A stretch of DNA of 64,000 nucleotides from Rhodothermales bacterium. GTDB taxonomy: Bacteria > Bacteroidota > Rhodothermia > Rhodothermales > UBA10348. The translations under genes were made by a program, and so were the position numbers. The notes beneath the pieces were generated by a model that did not search any database, was not told the origin of the DNA, and was given only the letters and a program-made list of their open reading frames with translations. The stretch lies in contig JAVJVN010000009.1 of assembly GCA_040221055.1 (NCBI GenBank), positions 282,257 to 346,256 of the forward strand, in the 5' to 3' direction. Below are positions 9,696 through 18,766 of this stretch, in pieces; position 1 is the stretch's first letter, and each line of letters opens with the position of its first letter.

Positions 9696-12442
9696 TCCGA
9701 TGCTCCTCCGAGTTTGGATGCGAACATCCATCCATTCAAATGCTCCGTAAACGTGTCGGCGGGGATGATCCCGGCCTGCTCCTTGCTGTCCATGTCCTGT
9801 TTCCTCAGTTCCAGATCCCCGCACGCCTTCCGGACCGGGCAATACCGGCATTCATTCGGGTCCGCGATCTGGATGAACCAGCCGTCCTCCACACGGGACG
9901 CCAACCGGTCCAGGACGTCCCCCACGGTGCCAGGGTCAGGGGCCTGAACCAGGATCTCGGTCCCCCACTCGCCGGGACGCATGAACCGATACCCCGATCG
10001 CGCCACATTCGCCTGCGCGCCCGGCTCTTGCGCCTGTTGGCGCACAACGGCATAGACTGCCCACTGAAGGTATCGCTGCAAGTCCTGGAGCTTGGAAACA
10101 GTGTACTTCCCGGCCCCGCCCGTCTTGTAATCCAGGATGGTTTCCATGCCCTCGTCATTCCGGTCTATCCGGTCAATCCGACCGGCCACCGCCCACCTTC
10201 CCATGGCAGCGCCGTCGAAGGTCCATTCGGTCTCGACCACCTCGGACAACGCATGTTCGTCCACGGCCAGCAGCGTGTCCACCATCAATTGAAGGTCGCG
10301 AACCGATTCCTTCCAGGCGTGCGGACCGGGTTTGGGTGCCACCTCGGCGTGTGTGCGCAGCGCGTCCAGCAATGCGGCTTCCAGCCGTTCAGCCAAAGCG
10401 GCCCGGTCGGGCGTTTCGCGTTGCCATTTCACGGCCCACTCGAACAGACGATGGGCCATCAGCCCACGCTCGGCTGCGTCCAGGAACTCCGTCCGCTCCC
10501 GGACCGGCCGCACGCGGAGAATGTTCTGGATGAAATACCGGAACGGACACTCAGACAGGTCTTCGAGGGCCGACGCACTCGTTCGCCTGGGCCATACCGC
10601 GAGTGCAGGGTGCGTTCCGACCATCCCGTCGTGCGGGGTCCATTCCGGGCCGCTCCGGGCCGCCTGGGCGGCCAGAAGGGGCGCCAACTCCGGATGGGCC
10701 TCTCCGGCCCACTGAACAGCATGATCCCTCGGAACGGCCCGGATGATATCGGTCATGTCCCAAAGTCGAGCCGCCTTTCCTGCTCCGCCATCCCCATTCG
10801 CGGGGTTATCCTGCAACTTGCCCCTACGGGTCCACGCCCGGAACGCGCGGTGCGGGAACTGCGAACGCGCATTGACGATGTCGAATGCCGCAAAGGAAAG
10901 CGCCTCCAATTTCGAATGCCGGGCCAACTGGCCCACCATGTCCTGAAGCGACGCCGTTTTCGGCACGCTGTCCAGATCCCGGACCAGCTTCCGGGCCGTC
11001 CGCTGAACATCCATCGGGAGGCCTTCGAGAACGGAGCCACTCTCGGGCACTACCGCTTCATGGTCCAACCCGACCACCCACGTTGCGGCCCGAAGCGTGA
11101 ACATGGATCGGTGAAGCGGCACCAGCAATACGCCGCCCCCGGCGTCCGTCTCCTCCTGCTCCCGTACCGATCGCCACCAGTCGGCCAGCCAGGATGCACA
11201 CCGGGACCACGGCAGTCGCACCCCGGCATCCAGTCCGGGCAGGATGGCTCCTCGAGCGGCCGCTTGAACCCCGACGACATCCACCAGGGTATCCCAGACG
11301 TCCGCCGGCCACACCAGCGGTGCATTGGAGACGGGTACCACGCGCCGCAACAGGTCCACCACATCCTGCGCGGCCGCAGCGGACAACCGCTCCCGCTCCA
11401 CCGCACGGATCCATCGCGCCACCCAGGCCTCGTCGTGGATGGAACCGGTGCGCACCGGCCACGCGGCCAGCACATCCAGGATCTCGCCCTTCCGGACGGC
11501 ATCCACGGGCATCATGCCCAACCGGATGCACGCCGAGAGCCCGTCGGACGGAAATCCGTCAGCCATCCAGTCCAGGACCGCCTGCACCAGGCGTCCTTCG
11601 GGTCGGCCCGTGACGGGTCGGCCCTGCTGCAGGGTGACCGGAATACCCGCCTCCATTGCGGCCGCCACCAACTCCGGTTCATACACGTCAGCCTGGGCCA
11701 TGGCAATCTGCACGTCGTCGAACGGAATGCCGGCTTCCACCACGTCCAACCAGACCCGACGGACCTCGTCATGCCGGTCGACGCCGGTGATGGCCCGACC
11801 CGCTGCGACGCCCGTACCGCCTCCCACGGTGACGGTCCGGACCGATCCGGACAGCGCATCCACCAGTCGCGCTTCCTCCCGGCTGAGGGCCATGTCGGCC
11901 AGGCGGATGAGCAGTGTGGGTTTGCGGGCTGCCAGGAACGCATCTACGTTCTCCAGCGCCATCCACGCTACCCGGGCCCCGTCCACCGCCCCTGCACGCA
12001 TCAATCCCTCATCCCATACCCGCATCAATTCCCCGATCCGGGGATCCCCGCCGGCCTCCACCCAACCATCAGGCCGAATGCCCTCCATGCGCAAGGCCTG
12101 CAGCAACCTGTACAACGGGGCATGGGCATGCCGGAGCGCATGGTCATCCGGCCAGTCCAGCTGCTCCATGTACCAGGAGGTCATGCGGACTCCGGTCGTA
12201 TGGTCCCACTCCAGCCAGCCGTCCAACAGGCCCGTCGGCCGCAGGACCAGCCGGGCCAGCGAACGAGGCGTCACGGCTTCCACGTTCACCAATGACACGC
12301 CGTGACGCGCCAGTCCCACCCGAAGCGCCCGCCCCTCGGCACCTGTCGGCGCAATCAGTATCTTGAGGGCCGAGAGCCGTCCCCCTTCACGCAGGGCCTG
12401 GTCAATCTCGTCAACCAGGCGGGGGCCATCCAGGTCATTCAT
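9692..12442 (-). CDS. AddB-like PD-(D/E)XK nuclease with Fe-S cysteine motif
   Basis: A 916-residue partner of the AddA-like helicase. The C-terminal nuclease is clear: CPFRYFIQNIL gives the first cluster cysteine, ILDYKTGG the PD-(D/E)XK core, LQRYLQWAVYA the following helix, and CRYCPVRKAC (CX2CX5C) the remaining three cysteines of the iron-sulphur clamp known in AddB. The N-terminal region APTGAEGRALR sits where a Walker A motif would be but lacks the GKT, so helicase activity is unlikely; this is known for AddB-type partners. The ATG at 12442 is chosen because sequence before it is non-homologous in character. Only 15 bases separate it from the divergent exonuclease gene. Confidence 0.9.
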   Translation of the reverse strand: MNDLDGPRLVDEIDQALREGGRLSALKILIAPTGAEGRALRVGLARHGVSLVNVEAVTPRSLARLVLRPTGLLDGWLEWDHTTGVRMTSWYMEQLDWPDDHALRHAHAPLYRLLQALRMEGIRPDGWVEAGGDPRIGELMRVWDEGLMRAGAVDGARVAWMALENVDAFLAARKPTLLIRLADMALSREEARLVDALSGSVRTVTVGGGTGVAAGRAITGVDRHDEVRRVWLDVVEAGIPFDDVQIAMAQADVYEPELVAAAMEAGIPVTLQQGRPVTGRPEGRLVQAVLDWMADGFPSDGLSACIRLGMMPVDAVRKGEILDVLAAWPVRTGSIHDEAWVARWIRAVERERLSAAAAQDVVDLLRRVVPVSNAPLVWPADVWDTLVDVVGVQAAARGAILPGLDAGVRLPWSRCASWLADWWRSVREQEETDAGGGVLLVPLHRSMFTLRAATWVVGLDHEAVVPESGSVLEGLPMDVQRTARKLVRDLDSVPKTASLQDMVGQLARHSKLEALSFAAFDIVNARSQFPHRAFRAWTRRGKLQDNPANGDGGAGKAARLWDMTDIIRAVPRDHAVQWAGEAHPELAPLLAAQAARSGPEWTPHDGMVGTHPALAVWPRRTSASALEDLSECPFRYFIQNILRVRPVRERTEFLDAAERGLMAHRLFEWAVKWQRETPDRAALAERLEAALLDALRTHAEVAPKPGPHAWKESVRDLQLMVDTLLAVDEHALSEVVETEWTFDGAAMGRWAVAGRIDRIDRNDEGMETILDYKTGGAGKYTVSKLQDLQRYLQWAVYAVVRQQAQEPGAQANVARSGYRFMRPGEWGTEILVQAPDPGTVGDVLDRLASRVEDGWFIQIADPNECRYCPVRKACGDLELRKQDMDSKEQAGIIPADTFTEHLNGWMFASKLGGASE

Positions 12443-12457
12443 TTTCAAGACAGGTAC

Positions 12458-13264
12458 ATGAGCAAAATCATGATCGCGTTCGATGTGGAAACCACCGGAC
12501 GCAATCCAGAAACGGATCAGATCGTCGAAATATCCATGTGCCTCTACGAGGCCGGCAAGGAGGAAACATACACCACACTGGTCAAGCCCGACATCCCGAT
12601 CTCGAAAGGTGCCGAGGCCGTCCACGGGATTTCCATGGAAGATGTGGCCAATGCGCCGTCATTCGCCGAGATCGCCCCGAAGGTCCGCGACTTCCTGGAC
12701 GGTGCGGCTGTCCTGGTGGGCTACAACGTACGTTTCGACATCCGATGCGTTGAACGGGAATTCGAACGTATTGGACAGCCGGTCGATTTGACGGACAAAT
12801 TGGTGGTGGATCCGTTCAGGATCTGGCAGACGCTCGAGCCGCGGTCCCTGACCGATGCCTACCGGCGTTTCGTGGGTGGCGACCTGGAGGAGGCGCACAG
12901 CGCCGAGGCCGACGTGCAGGCGGCCGTGAACGTACTGCGTGGCATGCGGAGGACGTTCAACCTGGAAGAAGCCACCTGGGAGGAGTTGGCCCGCATGACG
13001 AACCCGGACATGGACAGCTGGGTCGGTCCGACGAATCACCTGAAATGGAGCGAAGGCCGGGTCATCATTGCGTTCGGGAAGAAATACATGGACAGCCCCA
13101 TCCTGGACGTGGCAAAATCGGACCCGTCCTACCTCTCCTGGATGATGGGCGCGGACTTCCCCAAGCACGTCGTGAGCGTGTGCAGGGGTGCACTGGCCGG
13201 TGTTCCGGAAGAGGAATTCAATGCGCGGATCAGCGCGACCCTCGGCGGACCTCCGGTGGAATAA
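12458..13264 (+). CDS. DnaQ-like DEDDh 3'-5' exonuclease
   Basis: A 268-residue exonuclease. The ExoI motif is FDVETTG close to the N terminus, ExoII is LVGYNVRFDIRCVE, and ExoIII is HSAEAD, giving the DEDDh catalytic set that binds two metal ions. The C-terminal 70 residues (FGKKYMDSPILDVAKSDPSYLSWMM) resemble the small 'FGKHKG...DPxYL' module found behind many stand-alone DnaQ proteins. It could proofread, or trim ends, independently of the replicative polymerase. Start 12458 follows a weak AGG site. Divergence from the addBA-like pair with a 15-base gap suggests shared control and a role in the same repair processes, which is inference. Confidence 0.9.
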   Translation: MSKIMIAFDVETTGRNPETDQIVEISMCLYEAGKEETYTTLVKPDIPISKGAEAVHGISMEDVANAPSFAEIAPKVRDFLDGAAVLVGYNVRFDIRCVEREFERIGQPVDLTDKLVVDPFRIWQTLEPRSLTDAYRRFVGGDLEEAHSAEADVQAAVNVLRGMRRTFNLEEATWEELARMTNPDMDSWVGPTNHLKWSEGRVIIAFGKKYMDSPILDVAKSDPSYLSWMMGADFPKHVVSVCRGALAGVPEEEFNARISATLGGPPVE

Positions 13265-13328
13265 AGGGGGGACTTGCGCTGATCTTCCAAATCACGTTAT
13301 TTCGGGCATCACCAACCCGGAACGCCTC

Positions 13329-13748
13329 ATGGACTATTTTCCCGACCTGTTCGCCGTTCTCGTAGCCGGCCTCGTTCCCATGGTCGTCGGCGCCATCTGG
13401 TATGGCCCGCTGTTCGGCCAGAAGTGGATGGACCTGTCCAACAAGACCGAGGAGCAGATCCGCGCAGAGATGAACCCACTCAGACAGTACGGTCTGACGT
13501 TCGTGGCAGGCCTCCTTGCGGCATTCGTTTTGGCCCACGGCCTGCAGGCCTTTGCCGATGCCTACGGAATGGATGGCTGGGCATATGGCATGCAAGGTGC
13601 CTTCTGGGTCTGGCTCGGCTATGTCGTCTGGGTGACCTGGCAGGAGGTGGCCTTCGACGACAAGCATGTCGTACTTTGGCTCATCAACGTTACGTACAAC
13701 CTCGCCGCACTGCTCGGAATGGGCGCCATCCTGGGTGTGTGGCGATAG
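13329..13748 (+). CDS. DUF1761-family small membrane protein
   Basis: This 139-residue protein has about four membrane helices. It starts MDYFPDLFAVLVAGLVPMVVG, followed by AIWYGPLFGQKWM, which is the typical opening of DUF1761 proteins. Later helices are GLTFVAGLLAAFVLAH, GAFWVWLGYVVWVT and LWLINVTYNLAALLGMGAIL. No biochemical role is established for the family. The start at 13329 removes an upstream extension that would run into the exonuclease gene. It sits 64 bases after that gene and 15 bases before the S1/P1 nuclease, which does not point to a shared function. Confidence 0.85.
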   Translation: MDYFPDLFAVLVAGLVPMVVGAIWYGPLFGQKWMDLSNKTEEQIRAEMNPLRQYGLTFVAGLLAAFVLAHGLQAFADAYGMDGWAYGMQGAFWVWLGYVVWVTWQEVAFDDKHVVLWLINVTYNLAALLGMGAILGVWR

Positions 13749-13763
13749 GCCAGGCACCGCCCC

Positions 13764-14594
13764 ATGATTGCTGCACTGCTTCCCTTCCTGTCGCTGCTCG
13801 TTTTTTCGATCTTCCCGTTCGGGTCAACGACGGACGTGGACGTGACACCACAGGCACCGTCGGCTCGGTGGGGCGCGGATGGGCACCAGATCGTATGTGC
13901 CATCGCCTGGTGGGAGCTCACGGATGAAGCCAGGGACGGCATCCGTCAGCTCCTGGATGCCGATCCCACCTACGACCGCTTCATGGACAGCTGTGTATGG
14001 GCGGACCGGGTTCGCGGACGGGATGCGCGGTACGACCGGTATACCACGGCCCACTACGTCAACATTCCCCGCGGGGAGACATCCTTCAACCTTGAACGGG
14101 ACTGTGCCGACACCTTCTGTGTGGTAGAGGGGATTGAGGAGTCCCGTGCCGTCCTCGAAAATCCGGCCGCGCCGACCGCCGAGCGGCTCGATGCGCTCAA
14201 ATTCCTGTCGCACTTCGTGGGCGACCTGCATCAACCCATGCATGCCGGATATGCCGATGACCGGGGCGGCAATGACACCATGGTCATGGTGGAGGGCGAG
14301 GAATACAACCTGCACCGGGTCTGGGACTCCGTCCTCTGGGGACGGATTGGTCGCGCTTGGCTGGATCATGCATCCCTCCTCTGGTTCGATATTTCGGATG
14401 CTGACCGCAAGGCATGGGAGGACCAGAACCCGACCCACTGGGCGGAGGAATCGTTCCGGATTGTGTACGACTCGGCCTATGACCTGCCGGTCGACGATGC
14501 CTACATGGAGCGCAACACCGCCATCATCGAACAGCGCCTGCAGATGGGCGGGGTCCGCCTTGGCGCGCTCCTGAACCGGTTGTTTGCCAGCTGA
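13764..14594 (+). CDS. S1/P1-type zinc-dependent nuclease, secreted
   Basis: This 276-residue protein has a short hydrophobic N terminus (residues 3-18) that looks like a signal or anchor, then the S1/P1 nuclease fold. The mature region has WGADGHQIV, in which Trp36 and His41 match the first zinc-binding residues, HYVNIPRG, and FLSHFVGDLHQPMHAG, the HxxxD/HxxD cluster that binds the trinuclear zinc site. DRGGND follows. The family degrades single-stranded DNA and RNA or 3'-nucleotides outside the cytoplasm, probably for phosphate or nucleoside salvage. Length is normal. Its TGA is 4 bases before the next ATG. Confidence 0.93.
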   Translation: MIAALLPFLSLLVFSIFPFGSTTDVDVTPQAPSARWGADGHQIVCAIAWWELTDEARDGIRQLLDADPTYDRFMDSCVWADRVRGRDARYDRYTTAHYVNIPRGETSFNLERDCADTFCVVEGIEESRAVLENPAAPTAERLDALKFLSHFVGDLHQPMHAGYADDRGGNDTMVMVEGEEYNLHRVWDSVLWGRIGRAWLDHASLLWFDISDADRKAWEDQNPTHWAEESFRIVYDSAYDLPVDDAYMERNTAIIEQRLQMGGVRLGALLNRLFAS

Positions 14595-14598
14595 GCCC

Positions 14599-15078
14599 AT
14601 GTATGCGTTCCCGGCCCCGGTCCTGCGCATGGATGCGAACGCCATGCCGTATCACTATCTCCCCATTCCTCCGGACATCGCAGAGGACGTGATTGCCGGA
14701 GGCCAGCGACGCGTCATCATCCACGTCAACGGCGTGGAGCTCCGGCGCTACCTGTTCCAGAACAACCAGGGGGAGCACGCCGTGATTGTCTCGCTCGCCG
14801 CATTGCGAGACATGGGACTGGCCCGGGGAGACATGGCCGAGGTGGACCTCCAGGTGGACCCCGAACCCGACCGGATAGACGTCTGTGAGGAGTTCCGGAT
14901 TGCCTTGGACCAGGACCCCGAAGCCGCCGAGCGCTTCGAAGGCCTGACCGTTGGACAACGCCGTGGGCTGGCCGGCTATATTGCGTCGGGCAAGCGCGAG
15001 GAGACCCGCATCCGCCGGTCGCTTGATATCTGCCGGAAACTCCGGACCCACTCCCTGTATGGTGATCGAAATGAATGA
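14599..15078 (+). CDS. YdeI/OmpD-associated (OmdA) family protein with DUF1905 domain
   Basis: A 159-residue protein with two recognisable parts. An N-terminal DUF1905-like beta-barrel spans about residues 18-90 (RVIIHVNGVELRRYLF, then AALRDMGLARGDMAEVDL). The C-terminal OmdA segment contains LTVGQRRGLAGYIASGKREE followed by RRSLDICRKL. The family has been linked to bacteriocin or stress protection in some bacteria but the molecular action is unclear. The ATG at 14599 is preferred over a TTG at 14584 and an internal Met at 14631. Its end overlaps the cupin gene by 8 bases, suggesting coupled translation. Confidence 0.85.
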   Translation: MYAFPAPVLRMDANAMPYHYLPIPPDIAEDVIAGGQRRVIIHVNGVELRRYLFQNNQGEHAVIVSLAALRDMGLARGDMAEVDLQVDPEPDRIDVCEEFRIALDQDPEAAERFEGLTVGQRRGLAGYIASGKREETRIRRSLDICRKLRTHSLYGDRNE

Positions 15079-15556
15079 TGTGAATTGGCGCGAACTCGTG
15101 GATACGCTCGGCCTTGCGCCCCATCCCGAGGGGGGCTGGTTCCGGGAGACGTACCGGTCCACGCGTTCCGTCACGCCGCACGACGACCGCGCCGACCGCT
15201 CGGCGATCACGACCATCGACTTCCTGCTTCCGGAAGGCACGTTCAGCCGCTGGCACCGGGTGCACTCATGCGAAGTCTGGCACCATATGCACGGTCATCC
15301 CCTCGAATTGGCGGTCGTTCCTCCCTCCCTCGATGCGTTCGAAATCATCCGACTGGACAGCGTCGGACGTGGTACGCACATGCACGTCGTTCCTGCGGGG
15401 TGGTGGCAAGCGGCGCGGCCCGCCGGGGCCCATGCCCTCTGCGCGTGCACGGTCGGCCCCGGTTTCGACTTCGCCGACTTCGCGTTCCTCTCGGACGAGC
15501 CCGGCGGGCCGCGCCGCATGCAGGTACTGAACGAAGCCTGGGCCGCGTATATTTGA
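15071..15556 (+). CDS. Cupin, DUF985 family
   Basis: A 161-residue single-domain beta-barrel protein. The opening WRELVDTLGLAPHPEGGWFRETYRS is the family signature, followed by TFSRWHRVHSCEVWHHMHG with the histidines expected to bind metal, and GTHMHVVPAGWWQAARP. Full family length. Substrates are not established for DUF985; some members resemble sugar-binding or epimerase-like cupins. The start at 15071 overlaps the previous gene by 8 bases, and TGA at 15554-15556 overlaps a possible ATG of the next gene, so this may be part of a three-gene coupled set. Confidence 0.88.
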   Translation: MNDVNWRELVDTLGLAPHPEGGWFRETYRSTRSVTPHDDRADRSAITTIDFLLPEGTFSRWHRVHSCEVWHHMHGHPLELAVVPPSLDAFEIIRLDSVGRGTHMHVVPAGWWQAARPAGAHALCACTVGPGFDFADFAFLSDEPGGPRRMQVLNEAWAAYI

Positions 15557-15585
15557 TGTTCCACCCTCCATCCCACCCTACTGTC

Positions 15586-17253
15586 ATGTCTGACTCCGCA
15601 TTAACACGGCATACGGCCTTTTCCGCTGTCCTGCTGCTCGTGACAAGCCTCTTGCTGCACGGATGTACCACGCCCTCCGATCCCGGCGTTCCTGCCGGCA
15701 GCAACCACGATGACCTGGAGCAATTCTTCCTGGCCTGGCGCGCCTTCGAAGCCGCCGACCTCACCGACGGCGTACCCGACTACACGGTGGAATCCATGGA
15801 GCGGCAGCACCGGGACCTGCCCGGGTGGATGGACCGGCTGGCCGCCTTCGATACGACCGGCTGGACCGACGCCGAGCGCATTGATTTCGAGCTGGTCCGC
15901 GCCGAAATGAATGGCCTGGACTTCGACCACCGTGTCCGTCGTCCCTGGGAGCGGGACCCCGCGTTCTATGTCATGGTCTATCCGTCCCCGACCGACATTC
16001 CTGCCCGTGAAGGGCCGGTCATCGACACCGCCATCGAATGGTGGGCCTACGAGCAGCCCCTGTCCCCGGCCGATGCCGAGGAAGCCGCCGCCCGCCTGCG
16101 TACCATCCAGCCCCTCTATGAACAGGCCAAACAGAATCTGACGGGTGATGCCCGGGATCTCTGGGAAGCCGGGGTCCGGGTCATTGGACGTCAACGCGAT
16201 GCTCTGCAACGGATTGCCGACACGGTGAACAACGAATCCGTGAAGAACGCCGCACTGGAAGCGCTGGGAGCCACGGCCGCGTTCCACGAGTGGCTGTCGG
16301 ACCGGCTCCCCGAGAAGCGGGGCGCATCGGGCGTCGGCAAGGAAAATTACACGTGGTACCTCCGCAACGTGCATCTCATGCCCTGGTCCTGGGAGGAGGA
16401 AGTCACGATCATGGAGCGTGAACTGGCACGGTCCTGGGCCTACTTGAAACTGAGCGAGCATCGGAACCGCGCACTGCCGGAGCTGGAGCCGTTCGCCGAC
16501 GCGGACACCTATGACCGTGAATTGAACGCAGCGGTCGACGAATACCTGGCCTTCCTGGATGATGCCGACATCATGACGACCGCTCCGTGGATGGACCAGG
16601 CCCTGCGGGAACGCATCGGCCGGTTCTCACCCTCCGACGGCCCCCGCAGCTTCTTCAGCGAAGTGAACTACCGGGATGGTCTCGTCATGCGCACGCATCA
16701 TTACCACTGGATTGACATCGCCCGGATGGCGGAAGAGCCGCACGACAGTGTCATCCGTGCCACACCATCGCTCTACAACATATTTGACGGCCGGGCTGAA
16801 GGCATGGCTACCGGTATGGAAGAGATGATGATGGCGGCCGGCCTGTTCGACGATCGCCCCCGTGCCCGTGAACTCGTCTATATCCTTCTGGCACAACGTG
16901 CTGCGCGCGCCCTGGGTGGACTTTACATGCACGGCAACGAGAAAACCATGCTGGAGGCCTCCGAGTTCGCCGTCAACTGGACGCCACGCGGCTGGATGCA
17001 GCCCGATGGCGATCTGGTCCAGTTCGAACAGCACCTGTATCTGCAGCAGCCGGGGTACGGGTCGAGCTACGTGACCGGAAAGGTCCAGATCGAGGATCTC
17101 ATCCGCGACGTGGCACGGCGCGAGGGCGTGGACTTCTCACTCCCCTCCTTCATGGATCGGTTCAACGATGCCGGATTCATTCCGGTGTCCCTCATCCGCT
17201 GGGAGATGACGGGCACGGACAGCCACTACCGCTCCATCGTGGACGCCGAGTAG
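15586..17253 (+). CDS. DUF885-like lipoprotein, zinc motif not evident
   Basis: A 555-residue protein exported as a lipoprotein: the N-terminal hydrophobic segment ends in LLLHGC, a lipobox with the acylated cysteine. The body resembles DUF885 (a gluzincin-like peptidase family): long helices, then EGMATGMEEMMMAAGLFDD, QRAARALGGLYMHG and a C-terminal helical bundle. The HExPGH zinc motif that many members carry just before the EGMA segment is not there; the sequence reads SLYNIFDGRAEGMA. The protein may therefore be inactive as a peptidase or use other residues. An alternative ATG at 15556 overlaps the cupin stop and adds ten residues. Its last 28 bases overlap the convergent phosphoesterase gene. 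Confidence 0.78.
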   Translation: MSDSALTRHTAFSAVLLLVTSLLLHGCTTPSDPGVPAGSNHDDLEQFFLAWRAFEAADLTDGVPDYTVESMERQHRDLPGWMDRLAAFDTTGWTDAERIDFELVRAEMNGLDFDHRVRRPWERDPAFYVMVYPSPTDIPAREGPVIDTAIEWWAYEQPLSPADAEEAAARLRTIQPLYEQAKQNLTGDARDLWEAGVRVIGRQRDALQRIADTVNNESVKNAALEALGATAAFHEWLSDRLPEKRGASGVGKENYTWYLRNVHLMPWSWEEEVTIMERELARSWAYLKLSEHRNRALPELEPFADADTYDRELNAAVDEYLAFLDDADIMTTAPWMDQALRERIGRFSPSDGPRSFFSEVNYRDGLVMRTHHYHWIDIARMAEEPHDSVIRATPSLYNIFDGRAEGMATGMEEMMMAAGLFDDRPRARELVYILLAQRAARALGGLYMHGNEKTMLEASEFAVNWTPRGWMQPDGDLVQFEQHLYLQQPGYGSSYVTGKVQIEDLIRDVARREGVDFSLPSFMDRFNDAGFIPVSLIRWEMTGTDSHYRSIVDAE

Positions 17254-18692
17254 ACGTTTCCGAACCGGTCGGTGGCTTCGACAATGACGGGGCCCGCGCC
17301 TTCCGCAACGGGCGCATAGAACAGGTGGTCTGTCGGGACGGGATCGACCCACGAACGCCATTCCGGTAACTCGGGCCCGCGTTGCTCCTTTTCGGCGCGC
17401 GGGTCCGTGCCGCGGCGCCGGGCCATTACCCCCCGACGGTCGCCCCCCTCGTACCAGACGACCGCCCACTCGGGGTCCCAATTCCAGACATTGGCCACGA
17501 TTTCGTCGGGGGCAGCAGGATCTGCGCCGCGCTCGAAAACACGCAGCTGGTGTTCCATGGGTTGGCCGGTGCTTTTGTATTGCCACGACACGGTGCTGCC
17601 GCGAACGGTGAATACGCCATACCCGTTGGGCGTGCCGTCGTGGCAGATGTCGCCACTCCACCAGGCCCCGCACGCCGTGCCCAGCACATGCGAGTGCACG
17701 CCGCCCTCGAAGATGTGCTCCGACTCGTGCGTGTGTCCCTGGATGACATGGGCATTGAACGGCTCCAGCAGCCGGTACAGGGCGGCCCGGTTGGATACCG
17801 ACCCGCCTGCACTGGGCGAAGACTGCCCGTTTCGGGCATAGCCCATTCCGTGGAGCGGTATGTGCGCGAACACGACGACTGTCAGCCCCGGTGCCACCCG
17901 ACCGAGGTCGGCCTCCAGCCACACCAATTGATCGGCGTCCACATAGCCCATGTACGTGCGGTTGTTCCAGAACACATCGTCCAGGACGACATAGTGCACG
18001 TCTCCCCGGTCAAAGGAGTAGTAGCGCGGCCCGAAATGCCGTGAGAAGGTGTCGGTGGATGCCACATCCACGAATGCCGAGAAGTCCAGATCGTGGTTTC
18101 CGACCACCTGGAAAAACGGTATCCCCATGTCGGACACGGCTTTCTCATACTGCGGATACAGGGAGAGGTCGTCGAACATGATGTCCCCGCACGCCACCCC
18201 GAACACGTTTTCCATGCCGAGATCGCGAACCGTCTGGGCCACGTCCGGCACGGTCTCGGCATGCAGACGATCCATTTCGAACTGGTTCTGCGTCTGCGTA
18301 TCGGCCAGCACCACGAACGCGTGGTCGGTGCCGGGCGCACGCGTCAATCGAAAGTCCAGACGCTGTTCGGGCGCAGACGTGATGGGTGCATGAAAGCGGG
18401 CCGTCCCGACATCCGAGACCGGGATCTGCCATCCAGCTGGCACACCCATGAATACGAACGGCTGGCGCGATGTGGTTACCATTGAATACCGTCCATCGGC
18501 GTCCGTCTCCACGATCTGGAGTCCGTCCGAGACAGCAACGCCCGGTACGCCGCGGCGTCCGTCCGTGACATGTCCGCGAATGCGTATGGTTTGCGGGCTC
18601 AGGACACGCGCGAGGGCGGTCGGGGCCGTTGCCGCCATCGCGGCAAACACGGACGTTCTGGCAAGGAAGGCGCGGCGATCAATAACAGCCAT
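17226..18692 (-). CDS. Exported calcineurin-like metallophosphoesterase with N- and C-terminal beta domains
   Basis: A 488-residue enzyme. The N terminus MAVIDRRAFLARTSVFAAMAA has a twin-arginine-like start and a hydrophobic core, so export, perhaps by Tat, is likely. Residues about 38-115 are a carboxypeptidase-regulatory-like beta domain (GHVTDGRRGVPGVAVSDG). The phosphoesterase core has VLADTQTQ, GDIMFD, GNHDLD, FAHIPLHG and GHTHESE, the usual metal ligands, with the first motif reading DTQ. The rest is the C-terminal beta domain of this family. Substrate unknown. Its 3' end overlaps the DUF885-like gene by 28 bases on the opposite strand. Confidence 0.9.
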   Translation of the reverse strand: MAVIDRRAFLARTSVFAAMAATAPTALARVLSPQTIRIRGHVTDGRRGVPGVAVSDGLQIVETDADGRYSMVTTSRQPFVFMGVPAGWQIPVSDVGTARFHAPITSAPEQRLDFRLTRAPGTDHAFVVLADTQTQNQFEMDRLHAETVPDVAQTVRDLGMENVFGVACGDIMFDDLSLYPQYEKAVSDMGIPFFQVVGNHDLDFSAFVDVASTDTFSRHFGPRYYSFDRGDVHYVVLDDVFWNNRTYMGYVDADQLVWLEADLGRVAPGLTVVVFAHIPLHGMGYARNGQSSPSAGGSVSNRAALYRLLEPFNAHVIQGHTHESEHIFEGGVHSHVLGTACGAWWSGDICHDGTPNGYGVFTVRGSTVSWQYKSTGQPMEHQLRVFERGADPAAPDEIVANVWNWDPEWAVVWYEGGDRRGVMARRRGTDPRAEKEQRGPELPEWRSWVDPVPTDHLFYAPVAEGAGPVIVEATDRFGNVYSASTMER

Positions 18693-18766
18693 GGGTATTT
18701 TCTTTCAGTTCGTGGACAGGGAACATACGAGGCCGGATATTACCGCAGATTAAACAAGTCGCGCTC

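Noticed and set aside
9740-12295. An 851-codon forward frame
   Set aside because: Antisense to the AddB-like gene, rich in Arg, His, Pro and Gly with no domain pattern; a shadow of the real gene.
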